Below, piece by piece: positions 1 to 7,224 of a stretch of DNA of 9,777 nucleotides (position 1 is its first letter; every line of letters starts with the position of its first letter). A model generated the notes under the pieces. That model did no database searches, was not told the origin of the DNA, and was given only the letters and a program-made list of their open reading frames with translations. Where the stretch lies: contig JAFCZU010000230.1 of NCBI GenBank assembly GCA_019314185.1, forward strand, positions 1 to 9,777, written 5' to 3'. The DNA comes from Deltaproteobacteria bacterium. Its GTDB lineage: Bacteria > Desulfobacterota > Desulfobacteria > Desulfobacterales > ETH-SRB1. A program made the translations under genes and the position numbers.

Positions 1-191
1 TTTAAATATCAAAAATATATTTTCTTTGAATTTAATTTTTATACTTGAGTCGTCATCAGAATACAAAACAAATTGTATGACAATTAGTAGAAACAATTAG
101 CCTTTCAGTTTTATCCCCCATATCTTATTTTTTTTACTTCCTTATCAGATCTTATTCTTTTGCAATAATCCAAATATACATTTTTGTCTTT
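1..191. other. AT-rich leader upstream of the mobile module
   Basis: Very AT-rich non-coding stretch before the first plus-strand gene. It holds two direct copies of CAATTAG (81-87 and 94-100, 13-bp spacing) preceded by the related ACAAATTG near 69-76, a pattern that could be recombinase or regulator binding sites. I found no good -35/-10 pair and no copy of the 12-bp repeat seen at the right end of the module. No remnant of the histidine kinase interrupted at the other end is visible here on the minus strand, so the left boundary of the element is either outside the window or not recognisable. Confidence 0.4.
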
Positions 192-208
192 ATGGTAAAA
201 AATACCAT
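192..208. promoter_or_regulatory. Short hairpin over the first possible start codon
   Basis: ATGGTA (192-197) and TACCAT (203-208) form a perfect 6-bp inverted repeat around five A residues. It includes the ATG at 192 and touches the ATG at 207. If translation starts at 207 or 216 it lies in the 5' leader and could be an operator or an mRNA hairpin. It is short and may be chance. Confidence 0.25.
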
Positions 209-623
209 GAAGACAATGATTAAATGTGCCAATTGCAGGAGCATTGTTTCTGCTAATCCCCGTGTAAAAAACCAAAAGTACTGCAATCGAAAAACCTGCC
301 AACGTGTCAGAAAAAACAAATGGAAACAAAGCAAAATAGCAACTGATTCTGATTATCAAAACGATCAAAGGGATTACCATAAACAGTGGATTGAAAAGCA
401 TCCCGGATATTATCGGAATTATCGCAAACAGAACCCGGATTATTGTGATCGAAACCGTGAATTACAGAAAAAACGGGATAAAAAACGCTGTTTAAAACAA
501 TCTTGCAAAAGAGACGCGTTAAAGCATTTTTCTGCTATTCAACCTGGCACTTATAAGCTCATACCCTTCAACAGAAAAAGAGACGCGTTAGAAGGACAGA
601 TTATTGTTATTCCAAGGTGTTAA
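192..623 (+). CDS. Small zinc-ribbon protein, passenger of integrase-trio module
   Basis: 143-residue, strongly basic protein. C12-x2-C15 and C31-x4-C36 form a probable four-cysteine zinc ribbon, followed by an Arg/Lys/Tyr/Asn-rich middle (about 40-100) with repeated HPGYY and NPDYC motifs that looks DNA- or RNA-binding. A C-terminal part (about 106-143) contains KRDAL twice and a PGTYKLIP block. I recognise this as a type of hypothetical protein common in Desulfobacterota next to integrase modules, but I know no established function. The start is uncertain: ATG codons at 192, 207 and 216 are all in frame before the first cysteine and none has a clear Shine-Dalgarno sequence. It is co-directional with the winged-helix gene and three recombinases downstream. 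A role as accessory or regulatory factor of the element is inference. Confidence 0.75.
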   Translation: MVKNTMKTMIKCANCRSIVSANPRVKNQKYCNRKTCQRVRKNKWKQSKIATDSDYQNDQRDYHKQWIEKHPGYYRNYRKQNPDYCDRNRELQKKRDKKRCLKQSCKRDALKHFSAIQPGTYKLIPFNRKRDALEGQIIVIPRC

Positions 624-649
624 CTATTTTTACTAAAATCTTGCAAAAG
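499..649 (+). repeat. Direct repeats spaced 69 and 138 bp
   Basis: AAAAGAGACGCGTTA occurs at 507-521 and again at 576-590, 69 bp apart and in the same reading frame, so KRDAL is repeated in the zinc-ribbon protein. AATCTTGCAAAAG occurs at 499-511 and 637-649, 138 bp apart (exactly twice 69), the second copy falling after the stop codon. This fits an old, degenerate 69-bp tandem duplication reaching from the gene's 3' end into the intergenic region, though the rest of the units align poorly. Confidence 0.5.
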
Positions 650-707
650 GATACTCGATAGCTTTTTATGAAATCCGGTTATAAGATGGGCGCAAAGGAG
701 ATGAAAA

Positions 708-1118
708 ATGATAAAAACAAAAATACTTTGCCCAAATCGAGTACGCAGAATAACCGGCAGCTTTGCATTTATTGAGCATCGATTTTTACGTGACGGATTT
801 TGGGAGAGTCTCACCCATCGTGAACTATTACTTTACCTGTTCCTTCTACTGGTGGCAGATCGGAATGGAGTTTCTTACTATAGCTACGATAAAATTTATT
901 CGCTTTTAAGAATTTCCATGGATGAATATCTGAATACTCGGAATGCTTTGATTGATAAAGACTTGATCGCATTTGACGGATATTATTTTCAGGTACTTTC
1001 TTTGCCCAAAATATCTGTAAACCAGCCTTTAAGACTTCTTAAATCTCAGCAGCAAATGGAAAGAGATGATCCGGCTACTATACGTCATCTTATCTGCCAA
1101 TCGCTTAAGGAGGACTGA
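708..1118 (+). CDS. Winged-helix-like protein upstream of integrase trio
   Basis: 136 residues, with a good ribosome binding site (AAAGGAG ending at 700, seven bases before the ATG). The N-terminal part contains GSFAFIEHRFLRDGF, then a helical region LTHRELLLYLFLLLVADRNG (about 37-56) and SYDKIYSLLRISMDEYLNTRNALIDKD (about 60-86), followed by a beta-hairpin-like FDGYYFQVLSLP. This order of helices and wing resembles the winged helix-turn-helix of replication-initiator and transcription regulators. The pattern is one I associate with Desulfobacterota integrase modules, but the family has no name I can give. The stop codon is two bases before the start of the first recombinase, whose ribosome binding site lies inside this gene, so they are probably co-translated. 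Likely role: DNA-binding regulator or targeting factor of the element (inference). Confidence 0.8.
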   Translation: MIKTKILCPNRVRRITGSFAFIEHRFLRDGFWESLTHRELLLYLFLLLVADRNGVSYYSYDKIYSLLRISMDEYLNTRNALIDKDLIAFDGYYFQVLSLPKISVNQPLRLLKSQQQMERDDPATIRHLICQSLKED

Positions 1119-1120
1119 AC

Positions 1121-2148
1121 ATGGTTAGGCGATTAGAAAAAGCCGTCAGTGATTATCTGTTATGGATGATATCCAATGGATATGCCGACAGCACCTGTAT
1201 GCGTTATGAGCAGGCATTGAAGCATTTTCTCTATTTTATAAACCAAAGGGCAATCCCATGGGATGTCGTTTTTAGCCGGAAGTTTTTGAAGAATACCTCG
1301 ATTACTATACTCGCGTAAAAGATATTAGTCGCCTTCAGATGCTGCGCACAAGAAGAACGCTGACCGCCTTTGGCGATTATTTTGACAAAAACAACATCAT
1401 GCTGAAATCGGTTCGGATTGAACAGATAGATGCTTTTTTTGTAGCGTATAACAGGAACTATACAAAGGAAACCTGCGGAACAAACCGTTCGATACTTCGT
1501 GGATTTTTAGCATGGCTGCACCAGAACAGGATACTGAAAAGAAATTTTGCCCCGCTGATTATCGGAGCAACTGTTTTTGCTCAGAGCAAACCGCCGAAGT
1601 TTTTAAGACCAAATGAAATAAGATGTCTGTTTGAAAGCTTGACCGGTACTACGCCAATAGAACTCAGAACAGCAGCAATGGTTCACCTGGGATTCTACCT
1701 GGGGCTCAGGCCGAAAGAAATCAGCCGGATACGGCTTGACGACATTGAATTTAAAAAACAAGAGATTTGCATACCGGACCGGAAAAACACAAATCCGGCC
1801 AGGCTTCCTTTGCCTGATCGTTGCATCAAAGCTGTTGCCGTCTATATTATGGGATGTCGTCCAGCGACAGACAACCGCAGACTTTTTATCACTGTTCGTG
1901 TGCCATACAGGCCGCTATTGCCGGTTACCGTCAGCAAGGATATAACAGGTGCAATGAAAAAGGCAGGCCTATCGTCAACAGCTTACTGGCTTCGTCATAC
2001 ATATGCCCAGAATTTACTGGAAGCAGACGTGCCTTTTTTTGAAATCAAAGAAATGATGGGCCATGACAGCATACAAACAACCCGGCGATATCTTCATGTT
2101 CACACAAAATTAATGCGCGAGGTTCTTTTTGATGACAAGTCCTTTTAA
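1121..2148 (+). pseudogene. Tyrosine recombinase 1 of trio (RitA-like), frameshifted
   Basis: Reads as one tyrosine recombinase of about 342 residues if one base is restored near 1276. The first frame (1121-1318) gives the start of the SAM-like core-binding domain through IPWDVVF. The next frame continues with PEVFEEYLDYY and runs to 2148. An ancestral AGCCCGG shortened to AGCCGG would explain the shift. The catalytic domain (restored numbering) has R197 in GLRPKE, a beta-hairpin Lys near 222 (DRKN), R292 in the WLRH motif, H315 in MMGHDS and the nucleophile Y324 in RRYLHV. The first His of HxxR is replaced by Tyr289. Start ATG 1121 has AAGGAGG at 1108-1114. The gene overlaps the next by 17 bases. 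It is a pseudogene unless the shift is a sequencing error or a programmed slip at the T5 run at 1283-1287. Confidence 0.85.
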
Positions 2149-3062
2149 AAGCTTTCTTTCGCTGCAACTGGAAGAATATGTCAATTACCGAAAAACTCTG
2201 GGATTTAAAATAACATCCATAAAGTCCCATTTAAAGAAATTTGACCGATATCTTCTAAGCGCATCGCCCCAAATGGATTTGTCCCCTTCCTTTTTCCTTG
2301 AGTTTAGAAAAAACATCAACGGATCCCCGCGAACGGTAAATAATACACTGTCTGCCGTAAGGGGCTTTTATAGCTATATGGTGCGAAATGAATATGTGGC
2401 CCAAAATCCTCTGCGGGATATACCGCCATATAAAGAAAACGCCTTTATACCGTTTATCTTTTCGGGCAAAGAAACAGATGAGATAATTCATGCCGTGTTA
2501 AAACGGATACGCCGTGACAAAAAGTATTTTTTTAATGACATAATGGTGTATACCGCCATCATACTGCTTGCCAGGTGCGGCATGAGAATATCAGAACCAC
2601 TCAGGCTGCATCTGAAACATTATCGCAGACATGAAGCTACGATCTATATTGAAAAAACAAAGTTCTACAAAGACCGTTTGATACCGGTTCCAAGAGCGGT
2701 ATTGGATGAATTGAATAATTATCTTGCCGTAAGAAAAACATTATTTTGCGATGACAATCCTTACCTTTTTTCAGGAAAAGCAGGTAAAGGCATATCGGCC
2801 AATCGAATATATCCTGCCTTTCATCGAGCCGTCGAAGATATTGGTATAACCGAACCCGCACAGCCTGCGACATTCTTTTGCGGTAAACACGCTTAAACGA
2901 ATAAAAGACAAGGGAAAGTCGCCCCAACAGGCGCTGCCGGTTCTTTCTGTTTATATGGGACACAGCAAATACAGGTATACGGCTGTTTATCTGAAGCTGA
3001 CAAATGCTAAACACCGCCGACATCTGGTGGATTTTACCATATCAAGGCAGGATGAACTATGA
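2132..3062 (+). pseudogene. Tyrosine recombinase 2 of trio (RitB-like), frameshifted
   Basis: A second tyrosine recombinase, about 309 residues if the reading frame is repaired at about 2849. The first frame carries the core-binding domain, R152 in ARCGMRISE and the hairpin Lys (K175 or K177). The plain frame then ends at 2896 in a nonsense tail. The plus-one frame from 2850 continues with PNPHSLRHSFAV, giving His and Arg of HxLRH (codons 2859-2861 and 2868-2870), MGH (His codon 2961-2963) and the nucleophile Tyr (2988-2990), and ends TGA 3060-3062. All catalytic residues therefore survive but in two frames. ATG 2132 is chosen over the in-frame TTG 2129 because GCGAGG at 2117-2122 sits nine bases upstream. 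The stop overlaps the start of the third recombinase by four bases (ATGA). Confidence 0.86.
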
Positions 3063-4078
3063 ATCTTCATGCCTGCCTTTGCCGGTATTTTACAGACTAT
3101 TTGCCGGGAATAAAAGGCGTAAGTCCTGAAACCGTTAAAACTTACAAGGACGCGTTTACGCTTTTTTTAAAGTTTTCGTCAAAACACCTTTCCAAAACGG
3201 TTCCTGATCTCAGGTTCGAAGATATTACACCTGCGCTTATCCTCTCTTTCCTTGATTACCTGGAACGGCAAAGAAAAAATAGCACAAGAACACGTAATGC
3301 CCGCCTTGTTGCCTTAAAATCATTTGCAAAAATGCTCCGGCTTTTGTACCCGGAACATCATGAAATATCGGAAATGATATTCAACATACCACAGAAACGT
3401 TTTGGAAAACGACTGATCGGTTATATGGATTATGACGACATACTTCAGGTGTTTGGTTCAGTTGATTTGAGAAAAAAAGAGGGGTTCCGTGATTACACAA
3501 TTCTGCATCTTCTTTTTGACTCAGGCGCAAGAGCAAGTGAGGCGGCGAACCTGGAGACCGAATTTTTTGATCCCAACAAAAAGACACTCATCATAAAAGG
3601 CAAGGGAGGAAACTATCGCCTGATAGAACTCCAGCCCAAAATAATCGAACTTGTTGAGCGCTATATAAAAAAATACAGACCCGTTCCCAAACCGATATAC
3701 AGTAATCGCCTGTTTATAAATCAGCGCCGTGAATGTTTTACAAGAAACGGCATTTATCGTGTTTGTAGAAAATATCTTTCAAAAGCGCTTCCTGCCAAAC
3801 AACTGGAGAATCTCAATCCCGCACACAGCTTTAGACATTCCTGTGCGGTACATCTGCTGCTTTTGGGAAAGTCGCTGACGGATATAAAAAACCACCTGGG
3901 TCATGAGAATTTGAAGTCCACCATGGTATATCTGCATCTAAACGTGTCGCGAAAACGTGAAGTTCAGAAAAAGTTTATTAAATATATCCAATCAGCAATA
4001 TCTGAGGAACCGAAAATTGATGAATTGCTGAACTGGGAAAAAAAGGAGGAAATTTTAGACTGGCTTGATGATCTTTAG
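3059..4078 (+). CDS. Tyrosine recombinase 3 of trio (RitC-like), intact
   Basis: 339-residue, full-length tyrosine site-specific recombinase. The N-terminal SAM-like core-binding domain covers about 5-100 (SPETVKTYKDAFTLFLKF). The catalytic domain (about 118-305) has the complete set: R158 (SGARASEAANL), K182 (KGKGGNYR), H256 and R259 (HSFRHSCAVHLL), H282 (LGHENLKST) and nucleophile Y291 (MVYLHL). It also has a C-terminal extension rich in Glu, Lys and Trp (310-339). Its ATG overlaps the TGA of the second recombinase, indicating translational coupling. In RIT elements three different recombinases are kept in fixed order and are thought to act together on the element ends. This one alone is intact here, so it may still bind or cut but the set probably cannot transpose. 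No terminator with a U-tract follows. Confidence 0.93.
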   Translation: MNLHACLCRYFTDYLPGIKGVSPETVKTYKDAFTLFLKFSSKHLSKTVPDLRFEDITPALILSFLDYLERQRKNSTRTRNARLVALKSFAKMLRLLYPEHHEISEMIFNIPQKRFGKRLIGYMDYDDILQVFGSVDLRKKEGFRDYTILHLLFDSGARASEAANLETEFFDPNKKTLIIKGKGGNYRLIELQPKIIELVERYIKKYRPVPKPIYSNRLFINQRRECFTRNGIYRVCRKYLSKALPAKQLENLNPAHSFRHSCAVHLLLLGKSLTDIKNHLGHENLKSTMVYLHLNVSRKREVQKKFIKYIQSAISEEPKIDELLNWEKKEEILDWLDDL

Positions 4079-4127
4079 GAGTATAGCTCCTGACCAGATA
4101 TGGATAAGTGCGAAGATGCCGTAATTA

Positions 4128-4258
4128 TTATGTTGCGAGACCGTTTGAAAACGCCTATTGATAAGTGTAACATGTTGTTATATAAAGAAATATAGAATTG
4201 TTTGGATTTTGTTCTTAAGTTTTGTTAATTCAATGGGTTAGGAAAACTCGCAACATAA
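4128..4258. repeat. 12-bp inverted repeat and ATAAGTG copies at right end
   Basis: TTATGTTGCGAG at 4128-4139 is the exact reverse complement of CTCGCAACATAA at 4247-4258, with 107 bases between. The same non-coding stretch has three direct copies of ATAAGTG (4104-4110, 4161-4167, 4255-4261), the last overlapping the outer arm and the kinase junction, and a palindrome AACATGTT (4169-4176). Such clustered inverted and direct repeats beside a recombinase gene are what recombinase core and arm binding sites look like. That function is inferred. Confidence 0.65.
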
Positions 4259-4261
4259 GTG

Positions 4262-6073
4262 TCAATTCCTGAACCATGATCTTCCACGGTGGTGCGAATC
4301 CATTTTTGTTCATCTTTTTCAAACATCTGTGAAATGATTGACAGCTTTTTATCCGGGTCGTATTCCGGGTACCGCATCGGGAACATTTGCTTCAAGAGTA
4401 ATCTGATCACTGCGAAATACCGTCAGAATCAATGATAGTGTTTGCTCCACGATATCGGCCATCCTTGCCGGACTGTGGGTCTGCTTTTCCTGCCTTGCAA
4501 AGGTGAGCAGGTTCCGAACGATGGCGGCCACACGCTCGGTTTCATGAATGATTTCACCGGCAAACTCTTCCAGCGGGCTTTCTTTATCCAGTCGGTCTGA
4601 GATCAACTGAGCGTAATTCATGATGCCGTTGATGGGGTTATTGATCTCGTGGGCCACACCGCCTGCCAGTTTGCCTAATGAGGCAAGGTGGCTAGACCGT
4701 ATGGCTTCGGCCTCTAACGTCTTTTTCTCAGTAATGTCGATTGATACACCCAGGGTGGCCGTCATATTGCCTTCGGCATCGCAGAAAGGATAGGCGGTGA
4801 AAAGGACTGGAAATAGTTCTCCTGACTTTCTAACCATGGTCGATTCTCCGGTGAACCTTTCTTTTTGTTGCTTCATGGCTTCAATGACATCAGGAAATCT
4901 GGCTACGTCTTCCGAAAGAAGGAGCATAGCGACAGGCTTGCCGATTACCTCCTCACGACTATACCCAAAAATCCTTTCCGCACCCGGACTGAACTCCAGT
5001 ATATGTGCCTCTGTTCCATCCAGATCCGTCATTATGAAGGAGATATTTTCAGCTGCCTCTAAAATGCCCCTGAAACGTGCTTCGCTTTCCATCAAAGCAT
5101 CCCTGGCCTGGCCGAGCCGGATCAAAGCAAAAACCAGGCCGAAAATAATAGTGCCGAGGAGTAGCACCAACCCACTAAGGGTATAGATAAAGGTTATGGT
5201 TTTTTGAGCCAACTTGGATTTGGTGGTCGAAATGCCTGCGGTCCAGATCTGATTCGGCAGGTATATTTCAGAAGCAAGCATTATATGTTGCCCGATAACG
5301 CGATGCCCGAAACCCTTTTCTTCTGTTTTTTTCAGCAAATCCTTGGCCCGGGCCATATCGGAAGAATCGGGTAGATCCGACAAAAACTTGCCTCGAAGTT
5401 CGACATCACGGTGAAAAAGAATGCGGCCGTCTTCCTGTAATATGAATCCATATCCTGATGTAAGTTTGCTTAATGCCATAGAGTATCGATTGAAAAACGG
5501 TTCACTTCTGAGCACGAACAAAACAACTCCTTTAAATACGCCTTTTGAATAGACTCCGGTATAAAGAACCCACCCCAGGTCTAATGGATCGTGGAAAATT
5601 TTAGAGGCAACTTCAGGTTGTATATTTAAATCTGATACAATAATCGTTTCTGACAGGAAGATTTTATTGAATGTGTGTTGGGTGTTCTTAAAATATTCAG
5701 ATTTTCGAAAACTTGATTTCAGTGAAGATGGATTTGTGCCGGCAACACCATTCCCGTCAGCATCCAGGATCAAAATTTCCGAAATTGCATTCGGATTATG
5801 GTTTCTTGCAAAATCCAGGTAACTATAGAGTTCTTTATCTATCTTCATGTTACTGTTGGCCAGATACTTTTCAATTCTGATTAGATGAGAACTCATACCT
5901 TTAACGTAAAATTGCAGTTGTTTCGATCCGGCATTGACCTGCTCTTTGAGTTCACGCAACGCCCATTGCCGGCCTGATTGCATATAATTGATAGTAACAC
6001 TTAAAATACCTGCAATAAAACAGGCGAAAACGAGTAACCCCCCAAGAATAAGCATGTATTTTCTTTTAAGCAT
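4262..6073 (-). pseudogene. Membrane sensor histidine kinase, ATPase domain destroyed
   Basis: The reading frame from ATG 6073 gives 574 residues. TM1 is at about 8-28, a large extracytoplasmic sensor (about 30-290, Cache-like) follows, then TM2 at about 293-320 and a PAS domain (about 328-450, FSPGAERIFGYSREEVIGKP). The HisKA dimerisation/phosphoacceptor domain has H475 in GGVAHEINNP. It then enters the HATPase domain and stops after PDAVPGIRPG. Family sequence resumes in another frame as RYPEYDPDKKLSII and VEDHGSGI down to about 4262. About 25 residues including the N-box are therefore missing, with a frame change near 4365-4377. Everything after G1 is missing because the mobile module begins. 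Kinase activity should be lost. A G-rich ribosome binding site (GGGGG) precedes the start. It lies 70 bases downstream of the binding-protein gene on the same strand. No response regulator is visible. Confidence 0.88.
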
Positions 6074-6087
6074 AAGGGTACCCCCAC

Positions 6088-6122
6088 AGCATTACGGATT
6101 TCTGATTACAGATTTTGGATTT
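6088..6122. repeat. Heptameric GATT-type short tandem repeat
   Basis: Between the binding-protein gene and the kinase lie four to five 7-base units: AGCATTA, CGGATTT, CTGATTA, CAGATTT, TGGATTT. Such heptamer arrays (AAATCCG-like on the other strand) are seen between genes in many proteobacteria and have no known function. Confidence 0.5.
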
Positions 6123-6143
6123 GGAAGAACGGTTACAAAAATG

Positions 6144-7115
6144 TTAATTTTGAATAATGGAATAAAAATCACCGGTTGATATATTCTCACTGGTGATTAC
6201 CCACGGCTTCACCAAATGCTCTTTCCATTCCGGCCGTTTGCCGGTTTTCAGGTAGTTCACAAGTTTTTCCAAAGCGATTTCTGCCTGACTGATAGGATGC
6301 TGAATTGTAGCATCCAACCGGCCTTCACGTATGGCTATCAGTGCTTTGGGAATTGCGTCGGTTCCAATGGTTAAAATCTTTTCTGGTGGTATGTCCGCTT
6401 TTTCCATTGCCTCTATAGCTCCTAAAATCATATCGTCATTCTGGGAATATACCGCACTGAAACTTGCGACTTTGGCAAGGGCCTCCTCCATGGCTCTGTA
6501 ACCTTCGTCGCGTAAGAATCCCCCGCTCTTTTTGAACACGACCTTCATAGCAGGGTATTTTTTGATTTCATCATAGAAGCCTTGTGAGCGGTTCATTGCG
6601 GATGTTGCGCCAACACTACCCTCTAAAACAACAACTTTTTCTACACCATTCAGCCTATTAGCAAGGAAGCGGCATGCAAGCCGGCCGGCCTCTACGTCAT
6701 CTGAACCTACAAAGAAAAGATACGGCGCCCCAGGTACAGTTCGGGAAAAGGTAACCACGGGAATGCCTTTTCGGGAGGCCATCTCAAGTGTTGGAATCAG
6801 CTCTTTTGCGTCTACAGGAAGAGTAATAATTGCATCCACACCACGTTGGATTAATTGCTCGATATTTATAGCCTGTTTAGTCGCATCATTATTTGCATCA
6901 TAGGTGATCATCTCAACGCCTAACTCGGCAGCTTTTTTATGCATGGCATGGTATGCAAACTTCATCCATGTCATCTCCACGTTCATTGGAGCAAATCCTA
7001 TGGTAATTTTGCGATCTTGTTCACCCTCTCCACGAGAACATGCGGAAACAAAGAAAGCGAGAGTTAAAACCACTATCATTATTATTAGAAAATTATTTAA
7101 TCTACGGAATTTCAT
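6144..7115 (-). CDS. Lipoprotein periplasmic sugar-binding-type protein
   Basis: 323 residues. ATG 7115 is chosen because AAGGGAG lies eight bases upstream and it begins a classic lipoprotein signal: MKFRR, a hydrophobic stretch (8-22), and lipobox VSAC with lipidated C26. An upstream in-frame extension to 7349 overlaps the neighbour and has no signal sequence. The mature part is a type I periplasmic binding protein (ribose/galactose-binding family, Peripla_BP_4 type), with KITIGFAPMNVEMTW, DANNDATKQAINIEQLI, GVDAIITLPVD, GIPVVTF, FVGSDDVEAGRLA, YSQNDDMILGAIEAMEKA and TIGTDAIPKALIAIREG, the last two being typical hinge and ligand-pocket segments. No ABC permease or ATPase adjoins it. The gene downstream is a sensor kinase with an extracytoplasmic domain, so it probably presents a ligand (sugar or similar) to that sensor. 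The ligand is unknown. Confidence 0.9.
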   Translation of the reverse strand: MKFRRLNNFLIIMIVVLTLAFFVSACSRGEGEQDRKITIGFAPMNVEMTWMKFAYHAMHKKAAELGVEMITYDANNDATKQAINIEQLIQRGVDAIITLPVDAKELIPTLEMASRKGIPVVTFSRTVPGAPYLFFVGSDDVEAGRLACRFLANRLNGVEKVVVLEGSVGATSAMNRSQGFYDEIKKYPAMKVVFKKSGGFLRDEGYRAMEEALAKVASFSAVYSQNDDMILGAIEAMEKADIPPEKILTIGTDAIPKALIAIREGRLDATIQHPISQAEIALEKLVNYLKTGKRPEWKEHLVKPWVITSENISTGDFYSIIQN

Positions 7116-7181
7116 CGAGTTAGCTCCCTTAGATTCACTTATATGCCGGATATTTACTAATCTTGATTTGATGTTATTGCC

Positions 7182-7210
7182 ATAATACTCGTTTGTTATC
7201 AATATTTCAA
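7182..7210 (-). promoter_or_regulatory. Sigma70-type promoter of the binding-protein gene
   Basis: On the minus strand TTGAAA (7205-7210) and TATTAT (7182-7187) are separated by exactly 17 bases. Transcription would start near 7175, leaving a leader of about 60 bases before ATG 7115. It lies in the gap after the EEP gene, so the binding protein and kinase may be expressed independently of it. Confidence 0.6.
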
Positions 7211-7224
7211 CATTAACGGTTTGA

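Larger units (their letters stand above)
192..4262 (+). mobile_element. RIT-like (recombinase in trio) element with two passenger genes
   Basis: Five co-directional genes (zinc ribbon, winged helix, three tyrosine recombinases) with small gaps or overlaps form one transcriptional block. Three adjacent overlapping tyrosine recombinases are characteristic of RIT elements. The right boundary is placed at about 4258-4264 because minus-strand histidine kinase sequence (DHGSGI) stops there and the 12-bp repeat CTCGCAACATAA begins. The left boundary is not seen, so the true element may begin before position 1. Frameshifts in the first two recombinases suggest the copy is decaying. The alternative, that the passenger genes belong to the host rather than the element, is less likely given their spacing and coupling to the recombinases. 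Confidence 0.7.

Noticed and set aside
111..401. Minus-strand hydrophobic ORFs opposite the zinc-ribbon gene.
   Set aside because: They are shadows of an AT-rich basic coding region. No ribosome binding site or family resemblance was seen.
2129..2131. TTG start for the second recombinase.
   Set aside because: The ATG three bases on has better spacing to GCGAGG and is a stronger start codon.
4077..4091. AGGAG-TATAG-CTCCT hairpin after the third recombinase as a terminator.
   Set aside because: The stem is only 5 bp and it is not followed by a run of T.
4100..4195. A 31-codon plus-strand ORF after the third recombinase, with DKC twice.
   Set aside because: It has no ribosome binding site, overlaps the inverted repeat, and its DKC repeat comes from the ATAAGTG direct repeats. 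More likely non-coding end sequence.
4225..4410. A separate 61-residue minus-strand protein.
   Set aside because: It is the out-of-frame continuation of the histidine kinase ATPase domain plus a short tail in the element end, not an independent gene.
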